A stretch of DNA of 64,000 bases from Providencia burhodogranariea DSM 19968 (GCF_000314855.2 NZ_KB233222.1:196387-260386), one strand, 5' to 3'. Positions 9,900 through 19,333 are shown, numbered from the stretch's first letter. Notes: generated by a model from the letters alone, not told the origin. Numbers and translations: made by a program.

Positions 9900-10205
9900 T
9901 CAGCTCACCTGTTATTTGTCATATTCCGTATTTATAGCTTAAATGAACATAAAGTAAATATATCGTCCATTTTCACCTAAATGCCTCTGCAAATAAGTAT
10001 ATCTTCTTGCATGTCATTTTTATTTTAATTCTGTAAATCTCACTTAAATTAAGGGTATATTATTTGTTAAGTCTGTTTTATAGACTTTTAAGTAAGAGTA
10101 ATAACTATAAACACATCAAATTAAGATAGTTCCAATCCTATTCACTCAGTATCTATGATGTTATACATATTAGTTTAAATTAACTTATTAAATTATAGGG
10201 AAATT
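9900..10205. other. AT-rich intergenic region
   Basis: No gene or clear signal is seen, except the AGGGAAATT ribosome-site region just before 10206. Confidence 0.4.
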
Positions 10206-10553
10206 ATGAATAAGGCTTTGCTAATTGCTTTATCGTTGGCTCTCATCCCGATAGCATCAAACGCTGATTCAAGAAATTATAGTTGTCAAAAGAAACTATA
10301 TAATTTGGAAAAGCAATTGAGTTATGCGAAACAGTATGGAAATGAATATAGGATTAAGGGACTAAAACGAGCCATAGATAAAGTAAGTCGTAATTGTTAT
10401 GACCATTATTCAGGTGCGACGGGAGCCACAAAGCTAAACCGACACTACTCAGATGATACCATTAGATATCTAGAGGAAGAGATTGAGTCACTTTCACAGA
10501 TAATCAAAGATATACAAAAAAATAAATTTAGATTAGGGGCTGTTTATCTTTGA
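10206..10553 (+). CDS. DUF1090-like (YqjC-type) periplasmic protein, 3' end replaced by a MITE
   Basis: A 115-residue exported protein: the signal peptide is MNKALLIALSLALIPIASNA with cleavage after residue 20. The mature part shows the DUF1090/YqjC pattern, with a cysteine, a KLYNLEKQLSYAKQYGNEYRIKGLKRAIDKV helix and a second cysteine (RNCYDH), then a charged helix. YqjC proteins usually continue with a longer Lys/Glu-rich coiled coil. Here the last residues (GAVYL) and the TGA stop lie inside the inverted-repeat end of the element that starts at 10536, so the C-terminus was probably cut by that insertion. Function unknown. Confidence 0.7.
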   Translation: MNKALLIALSLALIPIASNADSRNYSCQKKLYNLEKQLSYAKQYGNEYRIKGLKRAIDKVSRNCYDHYSGATGATKLNRHYSDDTIRYLEEEIESLSQIIKDIQKNKFRLGAVYL

Positions 10554-10812
10554 AGGTCAATTTTTATTCGAATGACACGTCTTTAGTTAAGACAAAAAGA
10601 AGCAAGGCGAGTGGCTCGCCGCCGAGTGAACTCGGCAAGAGTCGCTCAATACAGCGAAAAATCATATTTAATCGAACCCGAAGGGCGCTTTCATTTACGG
10701 ATTAGGGTTTTTGGTGATGTTTTTTAGGCACCTAAATACGTGATATGATTATATTGCTGTTATTTAAACCGATTGGTATGGTAAAAATCAGCAGCAAAGA
10801 TAAACAGACCCT
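10536..10812 (+). mobile_element. MITE-like element, long form (about 277 bp)
   Basis: The left end GGGGCTGTTTATCTTTG and right end CAAAGATAAACAGACCC are near-perfect inverted repeats, flanked by TTA on the left and TAA on the right. There is no transposase gene inside. The interior contains a hairpin-rich segment (GAGTGGCTCGCCGCCGAGTG). Homologous sequence occurs at 26565-26797, and shorter forms at 18049-18110, 35113-35192 and 52149-52257. Confidence 0.75.
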
Positions 10813-11620
10813 AATGATACCCGTCTAGTACGGGTTTTTTATTATCTGGTATACGGGCTTTGGCGTAGCGTTGTACAAGAATATGATAATTTAGAATTTG
10901 CTGAAGGACATTTGATCAGCACGATAAAAGATTAGCATGGGTCAATAGACAATTACCTTTGGAAATTTTGAAGCTAGAATGAGCAAAAATATAAAGATAG
11001 ACAGGTAATAAAAATATTTTATTTTTCAATAAAAATCGGTTTAAGTATAAACACTCGTTTTAGGTTTGTTGAGATAATATTTAATGCCAAAAATATTAAT
11101 CTATTATGGTTGAGATTTTTTGAGCACAATTCGTTTTTAATTATTTAACGATAGATAAAACCTAACATTTTTGATAATTGAGATATAATTGCCAAGAATA
11201 TCTATTTACTGAGTATTTTTGTTTTATTTAGCAGATGTAAAGTATATGGATATTATAAAAATATCATATGGTTATAGGTGATATTTTGCCAGATTCAAAA
11301 GGCTGCCCTCAATTGAAGTAATAAACTTGTACCTATGCGTTAAGTGTTATATTGGTATGAATTACTCACACCATTACTATATAGTCGACTGTATAGGGAA
11401 TAATGGATTAAGTTGTCTTTAAGTCGTGTAAACTTTTTTGGTATTTAATTTAAGGTATAGCAATAACGACTTCTGTAGTGGCTCTTGTCGGGTATGTTTA
11501 TTTATTAATCACCTATCTTATGTTATCATTCATAAGATAGAGTATGTTGCATCTCACCTATATTCTGTCTATCAATAATTCTAATATTTTTAATCCATTT
11601 TATGACTGGATAAATAAGCA
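10554..11620. other. Gene-free region: MITE, terminator and AT-rich DNA
   Basis: The first 260 bp are the MITE and the next 30 bp a hairpin terminator. From about 10850 to 11620 the sequence is very AT-rich. I find no gene in it; it must carry the promoter of the CysB-like regulator. Confidence 0.5.
10819..10842 (+). terminator. Rho-independent terminator
   Basis: ACCCGTCTAGTACGGGT is followed by TTTTT, directly after the MITE right end. It probably terminated the DUF1090-like gene before the insertion. Confidence 0.75.
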
Positions 11621-12601
11621 ATGAACATTAGTCAGCTCAAAAGTTTCGTTGAGGTTGTCAAGAGTGATTTCAATATCACAAATGCTGCCGAAAAACTGTA
11701 TACCTCACAACCAACAGTGAGTAAGCAACTTAAAATTCTGGAAGATGAACTAAACGTTTCTTTATTCAATCGAAAAAATAATAACTTATTATCACTCAGC
11801 CCGATTGGCGAAAAAGTCCATCATGTCGCTTGTGATATCCTTGCGCAGTTCGATAAAATAAAAAGCTTAGTCGCGCAAGAAGATACCAACACAAAACAAA
11901 GCCTTCATATTGCGACAACTCATACCCAGATTCGTTATAAATTACCTAAAGTCATCGAGCGCTTCAAAGCACGCTACCCAAATATTTCGCTGCATTTTCA
12001 TCAAGGTGCTCCCGCTCAGTTAGCCGAAATGGTCAATAATGGTGATGTGGATTTTGCGATAGCAACCGAATCTCTACACCTCTATGATGATTTGCTGACA
12101 ATGCCTTGTTATCAGTGGTCCCGTAGCGTGATTGTTCCGCATGATCACCCACTAGCTCAGGACGAACAGCTAACGATTAAAGAGCTGGCGAATTATCCCT
12201 TGATTACTTATGTATTTGGTTTTACTGGGAGTTCCAAACTGGATCAGGTGTTTTATCAGAATAACTTGATTCCGAACGTGGTATTAACGGCAGTTGATAC
12301 AGAAATTATTAAATTCTACGTAAAACGTGGGGTTGGTGTGGGTATTATTTCATCAGTTGCGTTTGATGTAGAAGAGGATAGTGAAACATTACGCTGTATT
12401 AATATTAGCAATTTGGTGAAACCAAGTTATACCCATATTTGTATTAGTCGTCATACGCACTTGAAAGATTATATGTATGATTTTATTTCCTGTTATGCCC
12501 CCCATCTTGATCTAAATTATATTCATCAACCAGCAAAATGGTTACCGGTTGATCAAAAAGCGCGTGACCTGCTTTATTCCTCCTTACCTGAACTCAGTTA
12601 A
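11621..12601 (+). CDS. LysR-family regulator of the CysB/Cbl subgroup
   Basis: The 326 residues align along their length with CysB: winged-helix domain 1-60 (NAAEKLYTSQPTVSKQLKIL) and a sulfate/acetylserine-type effector domain with the CysB motif IATTHTQIRYKLP. The effector-site threonines (Thr100, Thr102 in CysB) are conserved, as are DFAIATE, LITYVFGFTG and the C-terminal YMYDFISCYAPHL. It is not CysB itself, since the recognition helix and C-terminus differ. It converges on the M20/DUF3100 cluster (12707-17212) and is the nearest candidate regulator for it, which would imply a sulfur-linked role; that link is inference. Confidence 0.88.
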   Translation: MNISQLKSFVEVVKSDFNITNAAEKLYTSQPTVSKQLKILEDELNVSLFNRKNNNLLSLSPIGEKVHHVACDILAQFDKIKSLVAQEDTNTKQSLHIATTHTQIRYKLPKVIERFKARYPNISLHFHQGAPAQLAEMVNNGDVDFAIATESLHLYDDLLTMPCYQWSRSVIVPHDHPLAQDEQLTIKELANYPLITYVFGFTGSSKLDQVFYQNNLIPNVVLTAVDTEIIKFYVKRGVGVGIISSVAFDVEEDSETLRCINISNLVKPSYTHICISRHTHLKDYMYDFISCYAPHLDLNYIHQPAKWLPVDQKARDLLYSSLPELS

Positions 12602-12604
12602 ATA

Positions 12605-12640
12605 AAAAGTCCGGTAGCATTAATTTGTTACCGGACTTTA
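12605..12640. terminator. Bidirectional terminator between the CysB-like gene and the M20 gene
   Basis: AAAGTCCGGTAGC and its near-complement GTTACCGGACTTT form a long stem with AT-rich flanks on both sides. The T run (TTTTTATT) is better on the minus strand. Confidence 0.85.
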
Positions 12641-12645
12641 GTTCG

Positions 12646-12703
12646 TTATATTTCAAGTTGCAGTATTGTTGACTGCATACCACTCGGATTATTTAGAATA
12701 TAG
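12646..12703. repeat. Dispersed TTTCAAGTTGCAG repeat
   Basis: TTATATTTCAAGTTGCAG and CTGCATACCACTCGG resemble the arms of the copy at 49537-49594 and of the copy at 44999-45150. Confidence 0.5.
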
Positions 12704-12706
12704 TTT

Positions 12707-13891
12707 CTATTTTAAACGGGTAGCAATATTAATAAAGATTTGAGCACCAATCAGCAGGCTATCATCATCGACAAAATAGGGGTTAGCATGCAGATAGTTA
12801 TTAATACCTTTCGCTTTATTACCACTGCCTAAAAAGTACATTGCACCGACTTTATCTTTGGTGGCATTAATCATATAACTGAAATCTTCACTACCTGTCA
12901 TTGGTTTGCCGTTTGCTTCAATATTTTCTACTGGCAAGAATGCCGCAGCGGCATCGTAAATTGCTTTGGTCGCTTGAGGATGGTTAATGACAGCCGGATA
13001 GCCAGAGGCTTCAAGAGTTGTTTTGAAACCACCAGCTTCACTACGAGCGACAATTTCTTTAAAGCTCGCTTTTAAGACTTTATCTGTTTCTTCATCCATT
13101 GAGCGGATAGTACCACGTGCTTGAACATAATCAGCCAGCGCATTTGGGATAGTTCCGCCGTTAATCATACCGCAGCCAAATACTGCAGGGCTGAAAGGAT
13201 CTGTTTTTTTAGCGACAATATAATCCATATAATCAATAATACGAGTCGCTTCGCGAATTGCGTCTAGCCCTTTGTGTGGAGTAGAACCGTGAGCAGAAAC
13301 GCCATGTACCTCAAGGGTCCATGCGGAGCCATAAGATGACATCACTCCAGAATTAAAACGGATGAATCCAGTGTCAATTGCGGCATCATTATGTAAGCCG
13401 TAAACTTCATCGACTCCATCCATACAGCCCATTTCGACCATTTTGTCCGCACCTGGAATGCGCATATCTTCTTCAGCCATCTGGAAAATAAAGCGGACGT
13501 TATGAGTCAGTTCTGAACGATTCTCACTTAGATACTTGGCTGCTGTCAGGGCTATGGTCATGTGAGTATCGTGACCACAGTTGTGCGCACGACCTTCGTG
13601 TACAGAAGTGTGCTCGTTATTGGTCAGATCCGGCATTTCAAGGCCGTCGATGTCAGTACGGTAAGCAATCAGACGTTTTGCTGGATCAATGATTAAATCT
13701 GCTGTAAAACCAGTATATTCCTCAAACTTACGGATGGAATAACCGAAGCTTTCCATCAATTCACGGCAATACTTTGAGGTTTTGTATTCTTGACCAGATA
13801 TCTCAGGGATTTTATGTAAATCCTGACGTGTTTTTTTACTGAATGCTTCAAGAGTGAATAGCTTTTCACTGATGTTATATTTATTGGTCAT
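12707..13891 (-). CDS. M20D-family amidohydrolase
   Basis: The 394 residues form a two-domain metallo-amidohydrolase of the M20 family (aminoacylase / hippurate hydrolase / N-acyl amino acid deacylase type). Metal and catalytic motifs are present: the early PEISGQEY, DIDGLEM, HNCGHDTHM, EEDMRIPGA with the acid/base glutamate, YGLHND, and a late HANPYF. The dimerisation domain covers roughly residues 185-300, with HGVSAHGSTPH. It is cytoplasmic with no signal peptide. A 700 bp spacer separates it from the next M20 gene, so it is probably a separate transcript of the same regulon. Substrate unknown; an N-acylated amino acid is likely. Confidence 0.87.
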   Translation of the reverse strand: MTNKYNISEKLFTLEAFSKKTRQDLHKIPEISGQEYKTSKYCRELMESFGYSIRKFEEYTGFTADLIIDPAKRLIAYRTDIDGLEMPDLTNNEHTSVHEGRAHNCGHDTHMTIALTAAKYLSENRSELTHNVRFIFQMAEEDMRIPGADKMVEMGCMDGVDEVYGLHNDAAIDTGFIRFNSGVMSSYGSAWTLEVHGVSAHGSTPHKGLDAIREATRIIDYMDYIVAKKTDPFSPAVFGCGMINGGTIPNALADYVQARGTIRSMDEETDKVLKASFKEIVARSEAGGFKTTLEASGYPAVINHPQATKAIYDAAAAFLPVENIEANGKPMTGSEDFSYMINATKDKVGAMYFLGSGNKAKGINNYLHANPYFVDDDSLLIGAQIFINIATRLK

Positions 13892-14591
13892 TACATAATA
13901 CCTCGTATATTGAAGCTGGTTTGTATGCTGATAAAAGCATCCCTGGTGTAAGCGCGAGCATTAGTGATGCATAACTACATCTGCTCAAAATTAGTGCATT
14001 TTAGTATTACGATAAAATTCTGTTTTATGAAGCCTCTAGCTTTTTGCTAGCAGTAATTAATCGTTATTCTTTAGAGTGTTGATTTTAACGTTGATATTAA
14101 TAAACTAAGCGTGACGAAGATCGTATTTATACCATATCAGTATTGCATGGAGCATGAACAATAATGATGATAATACAATAAGTTTAAATTACACAGTCAC
14201 TTTATATAATAAATTCATTTAATATCAATTGGTTAAAATTAACGTTCTACTGTCAATTAAACTATGGAATTATAAATCTAATACCGATGATAAAAATATA
14301 TACAATCTTATTAATCTAAATTTAAGATGAATTTATTTATGTATAGCTAACTCTCTTTCATATTATCCAGTCAGTTTTCCTGCTATTCACATAATTACTA
14401 CTAAAAATTTTCTTTATTACTGAAAATTTTATTGTTAATACAAATGACACTTGGATTACAGAATAAATATACAGCATTAATGTAATTGTTCTATATTTGG
14501 CACCATTCTCGAATGAATCACTTCAAACGCGATATCTGATTGATAGATGCACCGCCATTTCTGGCGGCGTATCAAGGAGCTTACGAGATGA
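13892..14591. other. Spacer between the two M20 genes
   Basis: This is AT-rich DNA without a gene. It should contain the promoter of the 12707-13891 gene. The only clear structure is the hairpin ACCGCC/GGCGGC at about 14551-14568, just after the 14592-15917 gene. That could end the upstream transcript, although no T run follows on the minus strand. Confidence 0.4.
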
Positions 14592-15917
14592 TTAGTTATT
14601 AAATGAACTAATAAACGCAAGGTATTCTTCTTTGCTCATCAGAGGCTTGTAATCAGCTAACAGAGCTTCTGCTGCCGATGCATCATCAAACAACAAATCA
14701 ATAATTGTCATTGCCATCATTTGAGCAGGGCGGATGTAAGCCATATCATCATCAAAGACTACATAATCTTTGCCATGTAAACCGCCGCGGATTGCGCCAA
14801 TCCAAGGATGGCTAACAGGCATGATATGAGATAGATCGCCAGTGTCTGTACTACCCGTCATATGCTTTGCAATCCAGACATTTTCATCGCCAATCAGATC
14901 TTCTGCATTATGCTGCAACAGGTCATTCAAAGTGTCATTGTTATATAGTGGTAGATAGCCTGGCAAATCTTTGACTTCAACCTCAGCGCCGATAGCCATC
15001 GCACCTGCCACTAACGCACGAGTAATTCGCTCGTTAGCATCTATCATTGCAGAGACGTTTGAGGCGCGAACATAACTTTCCAGACGCACATCACTCGGCG
15101 TTACATTCACTAAATCACCGCCTTGAGTGATGATCGGGTGGAAACGAATGTAATCTTTTTCCTGAAAGGTCTCACGGATAGCATTCACCCCCATGATGCC
15201 CATCATGGCAGCATTCAGAGCATTAACACCATCATGCGGTGCAGCTGCGGCGTGTGATGATTTACCTTTATAATTAATCAGCTTACCAATAAACCCATTC
15301 GTGGTCGTGGACATTTCGATAAAGCCGTTATCACGTTCAGGTTTGACACTTGTTAGATGGATTTGTAATGCCATATCAACATCATCAAATTCACCGAGAG
15401 AAATCAGTTCTGGCTTACCACCGATATAACTTATTTTCCCTTGTTTAATCAGCTTACTGCGATAGGCAAGCTCTACATATTCTTCCGCAGGAACGGCGAA
15501 AGGTACTACATCACCAGCTAGATATTCCATGGCACCGGAATTAACTAACCCAATTGTCACTGCCATCATATTAGCTATTTGTGCATTATGACCGCAGCAA
15601 TGCGCAGCACCCGTTTGATCATCCGCATCAGGGTGTTCAGCGCAGATAATGGCGTCTAGTTCACCGATCACCGCGATACTGCGTTTGCTACCTTTTCCAC
15701 CTTTAAGTCGGGCTTTGACACCTGTTAGTGCTAATTGATTACGGTAGCTGACGCCCAGTGAATCAAATGCAGCTTCGACTTTCTTTGCTGTTTTAGTTTC
15801 TTTATAACCGAGTTCAGGCTCTGCCCATATATTCTCTGCAAGTTTCTTAATATCGTCTTTGTGACTTGCAATGACTTCGCAGACTTTTGCTTTCAATTGA
15901 TCTTTGGTTATTGTCAT
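14592..15917 (-). CDS. M20-family amidohydrolase (AbgB / ACY1L2-like)
   Basis: The 441-residue protein belongs to the M20 subgroup that includes the p-aminobenzoyl-glutamate hydrolase subunit AbgB and mammalian ACY1L2. Motifs include WAEPELGYKETKTA, GELDAI, HCCGHNAQ (Asn where most M20D enzymes have Asp), PAEEYVE with tandem glutamates, and KSSHAAAAPHDGVNALNAA in the dimerisation domain. It is the third gene of an operon with two membrane proteins, starting 18 bp after the 158-residue membrane gene. The natural reading is that the membrane proteins import the conjugate this enzyme cleaves. The substrate cannot be told from the sequence. Confidence 0.85.
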   Translation of the reverse strand: MTITKDQLKAKVCEVIASHKDDIKKLAENIWAEPELGYKETKTAKKVEAAFDSLGVSYRNQLALTGVKARLKGGKGSKRSIAVIGELDAIICAEHPDADDQTGAAHCCGHNAQIANMMAVTIGLVNSGAMEYLAGDVVPFAVPAEEYVELAYRSKLIKQGKISYIGGKPELISLGEFDDVDMALQIHLTSVKPERDNGFIEMSTTTNGFIGKLINYKGKSSHAAAAPHDGVNALNAAMMGIMGVNAIRETFQEKDYIRFHPIITQGGDLVNVTPSDVRLESYVRASNVSAMIDANERITRALVAGAMAIGAEVEVKDLPGYLPLYNNDTLNDLLQHNAEDLIGDENVWIAKHMTGSTDTGDLSHIMPVSHPWIGAIRGGLHGKDYVVFDDDMAYIRPAQMMAMTIIDLLFDDASAAEALLADYKPLMSKEEYLAFISSFNN

Positions 15918-15935
15918 ATTGAATATTTCCCCTGA

Positions 15936-16412
15936 TTAGATAAGACCACTCCATGAGAGTGTCACTTGACCAATAAGCGCAGCAAATAAGAATGTCCCTG
16001 AGAATACTGCCAGTGATACCGGGATAATACGCCAAGAAATTGCTTTGAACTTATCAATATCTTTACCGAGTGAAAGACCTGCAAATGCCAGTACAGTGGT
16101 ACTGATAACGGCAATCGAAACTTTACCTGTCATTGCGATCATTTCTTTGTCGTATGGGAACAATGGTGAACATAGGCCAGCGGCAATCAGCGAAACCCAG
16201 AAGATAACCGGCAGTTTTCCTAATAGTGGGATCTGTGCAATCAGATAAGCCACAAAAGACATAGCGCCTAGCAGTGCCATTGCCAGTAATGTATCACTAA
16301 ATACTTGTGTAAATTCACCACGACCGTACATTGATCCGCCGACTGCATCACCCAGAGCGGTTAAGATCACCACGATAACTAGGAGTACGGCAATTTCTGT
16401 CATTTTTTTCAT
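15936..16412 (-). CDS. Small integral membrane protein, partner of the DUF3100 protein
   Basis: This protein has 158 residues with about five hydrophobic segments, beginning MTEIAVLLVIVVILTALGDA and ending near an IPVSLAVFSGTFLFAALIG helix. It has no enzyme motif. Its start overlaps the DUF3100 stop (TAATG), which indicates tight coupling and probably a two-subunit transporter. The family name is uncertain. I infer a solute transporter for the substrate of the neighbouring M20 hydrolases. Confidence 0.7.
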   Translation of the reverse strand: MKKMTEIAVLLVIVVILTALGDAVGGSMYGRGEFTQVFSDTLLAMALLGAMSFVAYLIAQIPLLGKLPVIFWVSLIAAGLCSPLFPYDKEMIAMTGKVSIAVISTTVLAFAGLSLGKDIDKFKAISWRIIPVSLAVFSGTFLFAALIGQVTLSWSGLI

Positions 16413-17212
16413 TATTCGTTATCCTTAGTGCTATTTGCGGCTGCTGCAATACGTTTTTTTGACAGCTTGTTGTACAGATAAGAAGCAAATGGTAAGGAGA
16501 AGAAAATATAGACATACAGGCCTAATACGGATGACATTAGATTCGCAGAGGATGAGAATGCTTGAATATCCGCAGCTTGGTCAGGATAGAGCTCCAGCAA
16601 AGGTGCAACAGCGGCTGCTAACATAGAGCCACTTCCGACACCTGCCCCCATCGCTAGTGCGAGCGGACTTAGTATGTCTAGACCTGCGATAACACTGGCG
16701 AGTATGCCCATCCAGATAGCGCCGAATAACGTTCCGCAGATGTACATTGCCATCACACCACGACCTTCTGGTGAGCTTAATCCGTATTTAGCTTCGATAA
16801 TTGCGATATTGGGTTCACGGCCAACAGAATAAGTGGCACCAACAGCTTCACGTCCCATGCCAAGCATAATTGCCAATGGCAGACCCATAATGATAGTACC
16901 GATAAAGTGACCGACTTCCTGAAGGATCAGTGCACCACCAGCCTGAATAATTTTTTCCCAAGATGCGCCAACGGAAGTACTGAGTTTGGCAATGAGTACG
17001 ACTAAAGCCACACTCATAATTGAGGCTGCATGAGCCATGTTTTTTTCATTGAGAATTTTGAATTTCGGAAAGCTTATAATACCACCCATTAACATGGAAT
17101 AAAGCATCGGAAAAATCATCACCAGACCGATTTTAATTTGCCCTATTGCTTCCGCAAGAAGAATGATAAATAAACCAACCAAAAGCAACTTACTATCTTT
17201 TAATATACCCAT
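16412..17212 (-). CDS. DUF3100-family membrane protein
   Basis: The 266 residues contain about seven to eight membrane segments. I recognise the DUF3100 pattern: an N-terminal LLLVGLFIILLAEAIGQIKIG, the EVGHFIGTIIMGLPLAIMLGMGREAVGATYSVGREPNI block in the middle, and GAGVGSGSM. The family is uncharacterised and usually found next to amidohydrolases, which is also the case here. It is the first gene of the operon 17212-14592, preceded by a 1.3 kb gene-free region. Confidence 0.8.
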   Translation of the reverse strand: MGILKDSKLLLVGLFIILLAEAIGQIKIGLVMIFPMLYSMLMGGIISFPKFKILNEKNMAHAASIMSVALVVLIAKLSTSVGASWEKIIQAGGALILQEVGHFIGTIIMGLPLAIMLGMGREAVGATYSVGREPNIAIIEAKYGLSSPEGRGVMAMYICGTLFGAIWMGILASVIAGLDILSPLALAMGAGVGSGSMLAAAVAPLLELYPDQAADIQAFSSSANLMSSVLGLYVYIFFSLPFASYLYNKLSKKRIAAAANSTKDNE

Positions 17213-17328
17213 AGTGTTACCTTTTATAGGAATTGTTATTGAGAAGAACTGTGCATATTTATAAAAACACTTACCCTGTGCAGATTCATACTAACTATGA
17301 AACTGTTTTCCTGACAATATTCCAAAAT

Positions 17329-17363
17329 GTTCTTAGTCATGCCTAAAAGGCATGACCAAGAAC
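17329..17363. promoter_or_regulatory. Inverted repeat upstream of the DUF3100-M20 operon
   Basis: GTTCTTAGTCATGCC and GGCATGACCAAGAAC pair at 14 of 15 positions around a TAAAA loop. It lies about 120 bp before the start codon of the first operon gene and has no T run on the minus strand, so an operator or leader hairpin is possible. Confidence 0.4.
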
Positions 17364-18048
17364 AATAAATTAATATTTATTGATTAATCCTAATGCAATT
17401 ACGTGTTTATAATTGGAAGTTTATAATTAATTGTTTATTTTTCATTATGATAGGGTTTTATAATATTTTGTAGGAAATGTTGTTTGATAAGTGGGGTTGA
17501 TTATTTATTGAAGTAAAAAGTTAGATGTTTTAATGAATTTATAATGTGAACTAGATCTTACTTTTTTATTTGTTCGGGATTAAACGCTATTTAAATTTTA
17601 TTTGGATAATCATAAAAATTATTTTTTTTCGAAAAGATTATTCACTTGGTTTCCAGTTTGTCATGTGATTATACCTAATTTTAACATTAATATTAGAATA
17701 TTCGACTAGTGTCTAAATATATTCTTTATACTAGATCAAATCGATAAGTCTGATGAAATTTACAGTATGTTGTCAATATTGATACAGGTCACAATATTGA
17801 TAATGATATTATTGTATTCCAATAATCATGCGCCATATTTTGTATAAGTTCAAAAAACCAGGAAATAACCGCTAGCTTAATTAATCACGGATGAGTGTGG
17901 AAATAGAGTGAGTATCGAGTGAATTGTGAAGGTGTGAAACGTCTTTTATTTGAATCCGTAAGGCAGTTTATATTCAAAGATATATGAGTGCTAAGTCAAA
18001 TTTACTTTCCCCCTTATTTTTATTCAAGTGTAGTTGTAAAGGCAAGTA

Positions 18049-18110
18049 GTAAAGGTCAATGTTTATTCGAAGTAAAAATTATTACTTAAAGTAAAAAGAG
18101 ATAAATCGAG
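18049..18110 (+). repeat. Fragment of the MITE left end
   Basis: AAAGGTCAATGTTTATTCGAA, with the next 40 bp, is similar to positions about 15-75 of the long MITE at 10536. The inverted-repeat terminus is missing. Confidence 0.45.
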
Positions 18111-18522
18111 GAATTTTTAGACTATAGATATAAGCAAAACTCCTTACAATGAAGGATAAATTAACACGAGGTGTTCCCGAGCTTGGGATGGTTCTGGTCT
18201 GTGATAATGCTTTCACCTCTGATTTATTCGTATCAAGTGCAATGAATCCAGATAGAACAGAATGTATTGGTTGATTATTGCTTATGTATATATTCATATG
18301 TAGTTTTATTCCTATCATTTGAAGGGAACTTTGTGCTCCCTTGATGCGTAGATATAACGTTTCATTTATTACCATTTCTCTTCAAAAAAAGGTCAAATTA
18401 CCCCTGTGTTAACTACCTCTAGTTACTAAAATTCAGGAGTATTGATAAATAAAGAGTCTGTATTTTATTGGTAATAATACTTACGTTTTTATAATTACTA
18501 ATGAATAGTACTAAATATAAAC

Positions 18523-18538
18523 CCCCTGCATGCAGGGG
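18523..18538. terminator. Hairpin terminator of the lipoprotein gene
   Basis: CCCCTGCATGCAGGGG is a perfect 16 bp palindrome followed on the minus strand by GTTTATA, about 20 bp after the stop of the gene at 18560. Confidence 0.6.
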
Positions 18539-18559
18539 ATGTTTATTCAATCCTTATTA

Positions 18560-19333
18560 TTAATTCATAGTTAGATTGAAATCACAAATATACCAACCTA
18601 ATTCTGCTTTATTTATCCAAATTGTTTCTGGTTGTATGTTGCTCATGTATCCAGATGATAATACACGTGAGATATAGATTTTAAATTTTTCGTTTGTTAT
18701 TTGCTCAATAGAGCCAATATATGTCATATGATTTTTATCAAAGCATGCATATGTTCCTACACCTGCTGTTTTTGCTAATTCTAAAGAGTTAGCTAATTGT
18801 TTTTTCTCATTAAGTATACCTTGTCTTTGTTTTTCATGCTCATTAGAGAACTCTAAGAATTTAATTTCACTCTTCGTAAATGGAGTTTCTGCGTTAATTG
18901 ATTTTGCAAATTTATTCATTTCATTCATATAAGGAGTGATATTATTCTTATCAGCAATTGATAACTTAGCTATCAATGAGTAAGAGCGGGTTTTGGTAAT
19001 TTGAAACGTAACGTCTTGTTTTTCATCTACGCAGCGGATATATGCACCAAGGGGGGCTGTTACACTATAAACCTGATATCCCTCATTAAAACAGTAGTCA
19101 ACATAACTTTTAGTGTAAGATTCATCCCAAGAATGAATCTTATTTGTTGGAACTGTATAGGTAACAAAGCTTTCATTATAAATTTTTTTTAGTGGCGTTT
19201 CCGATATTACTGATAATGCAGATTCTGGGGAAATGCCATTAGGAATTGTCGGTGATTTTTCTCTATTTACGATACCGCATGCAGTCAAAGGTAACACAAC
19301 TAATACTAAAGTGATTTTTTTAAACAGATTCAT
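18560..19333 (-). CDS. Hypothetical lipoprotein
   Basis: The 257-residue protein has a type II signal sequence with lipobox LTAC, so Cys19 is the predicted lipidated residue. Asp is not at +2, which favours outer-membrane sorting. The mature part is soluble and polar; I recognise no domain. Two cysteines (DYCFNEG and IRCVDE) could pair, and another pair sits near the C-terminus (YACFDKN and WYICDFN). It stands alone, with a terminator downstream. Confidence 0.72.
   Translation of the reverse strand: MNLFKKITLVLVVLPLTACGIVNREKSPTIPNGISPESALSVISETPLKKIYNESFVTYTVPTNKIHSWDESYTKSYVDYCFNEGYQVYSVTAPLGAYIRCVDEKQDVTFQITKTRSYSLIAKLSIADKNNITPYMNEMNKFAKSINAETPFTKSEIKFLEFSNEHEKQRQGILNEKKQLANSLELAKTAGVGTYACFDKNHMTYIGSIEQITNEKFKIYISRVLSSGYMSNIQPETIWINKAELGWYICDFNLTMN

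Larger units (their letters stand above)
17213..18559. other. Gene-free AT-rich region upstream of the DUF3100 operon
   Basis: No gene is supported. Structures seen are a 15 bp-arm inverted repeat at 17329-17363, a MITE-left-end fragment at 18049-18110, and the terminator of the lipoprotein gene at 18523-18538. A minus-strand frame at 18082-18375 has no family resemblance and overlaps the repeat fragment. Confidence 0.5.

Noticed and set aside
9255-10205. Possible integrated island with argU as attachment site
   Set aside because: No integrase and no repeated copy of the tRNA 3' end was found in the window, so an island cannot be claimed.
18082-18375. 97-codon minus-strand frame in the region upstream of the DUF3100 operon
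   Set aside because: No domain, no convincing ribosome site, and it overlaps a fragment of the MITE family.
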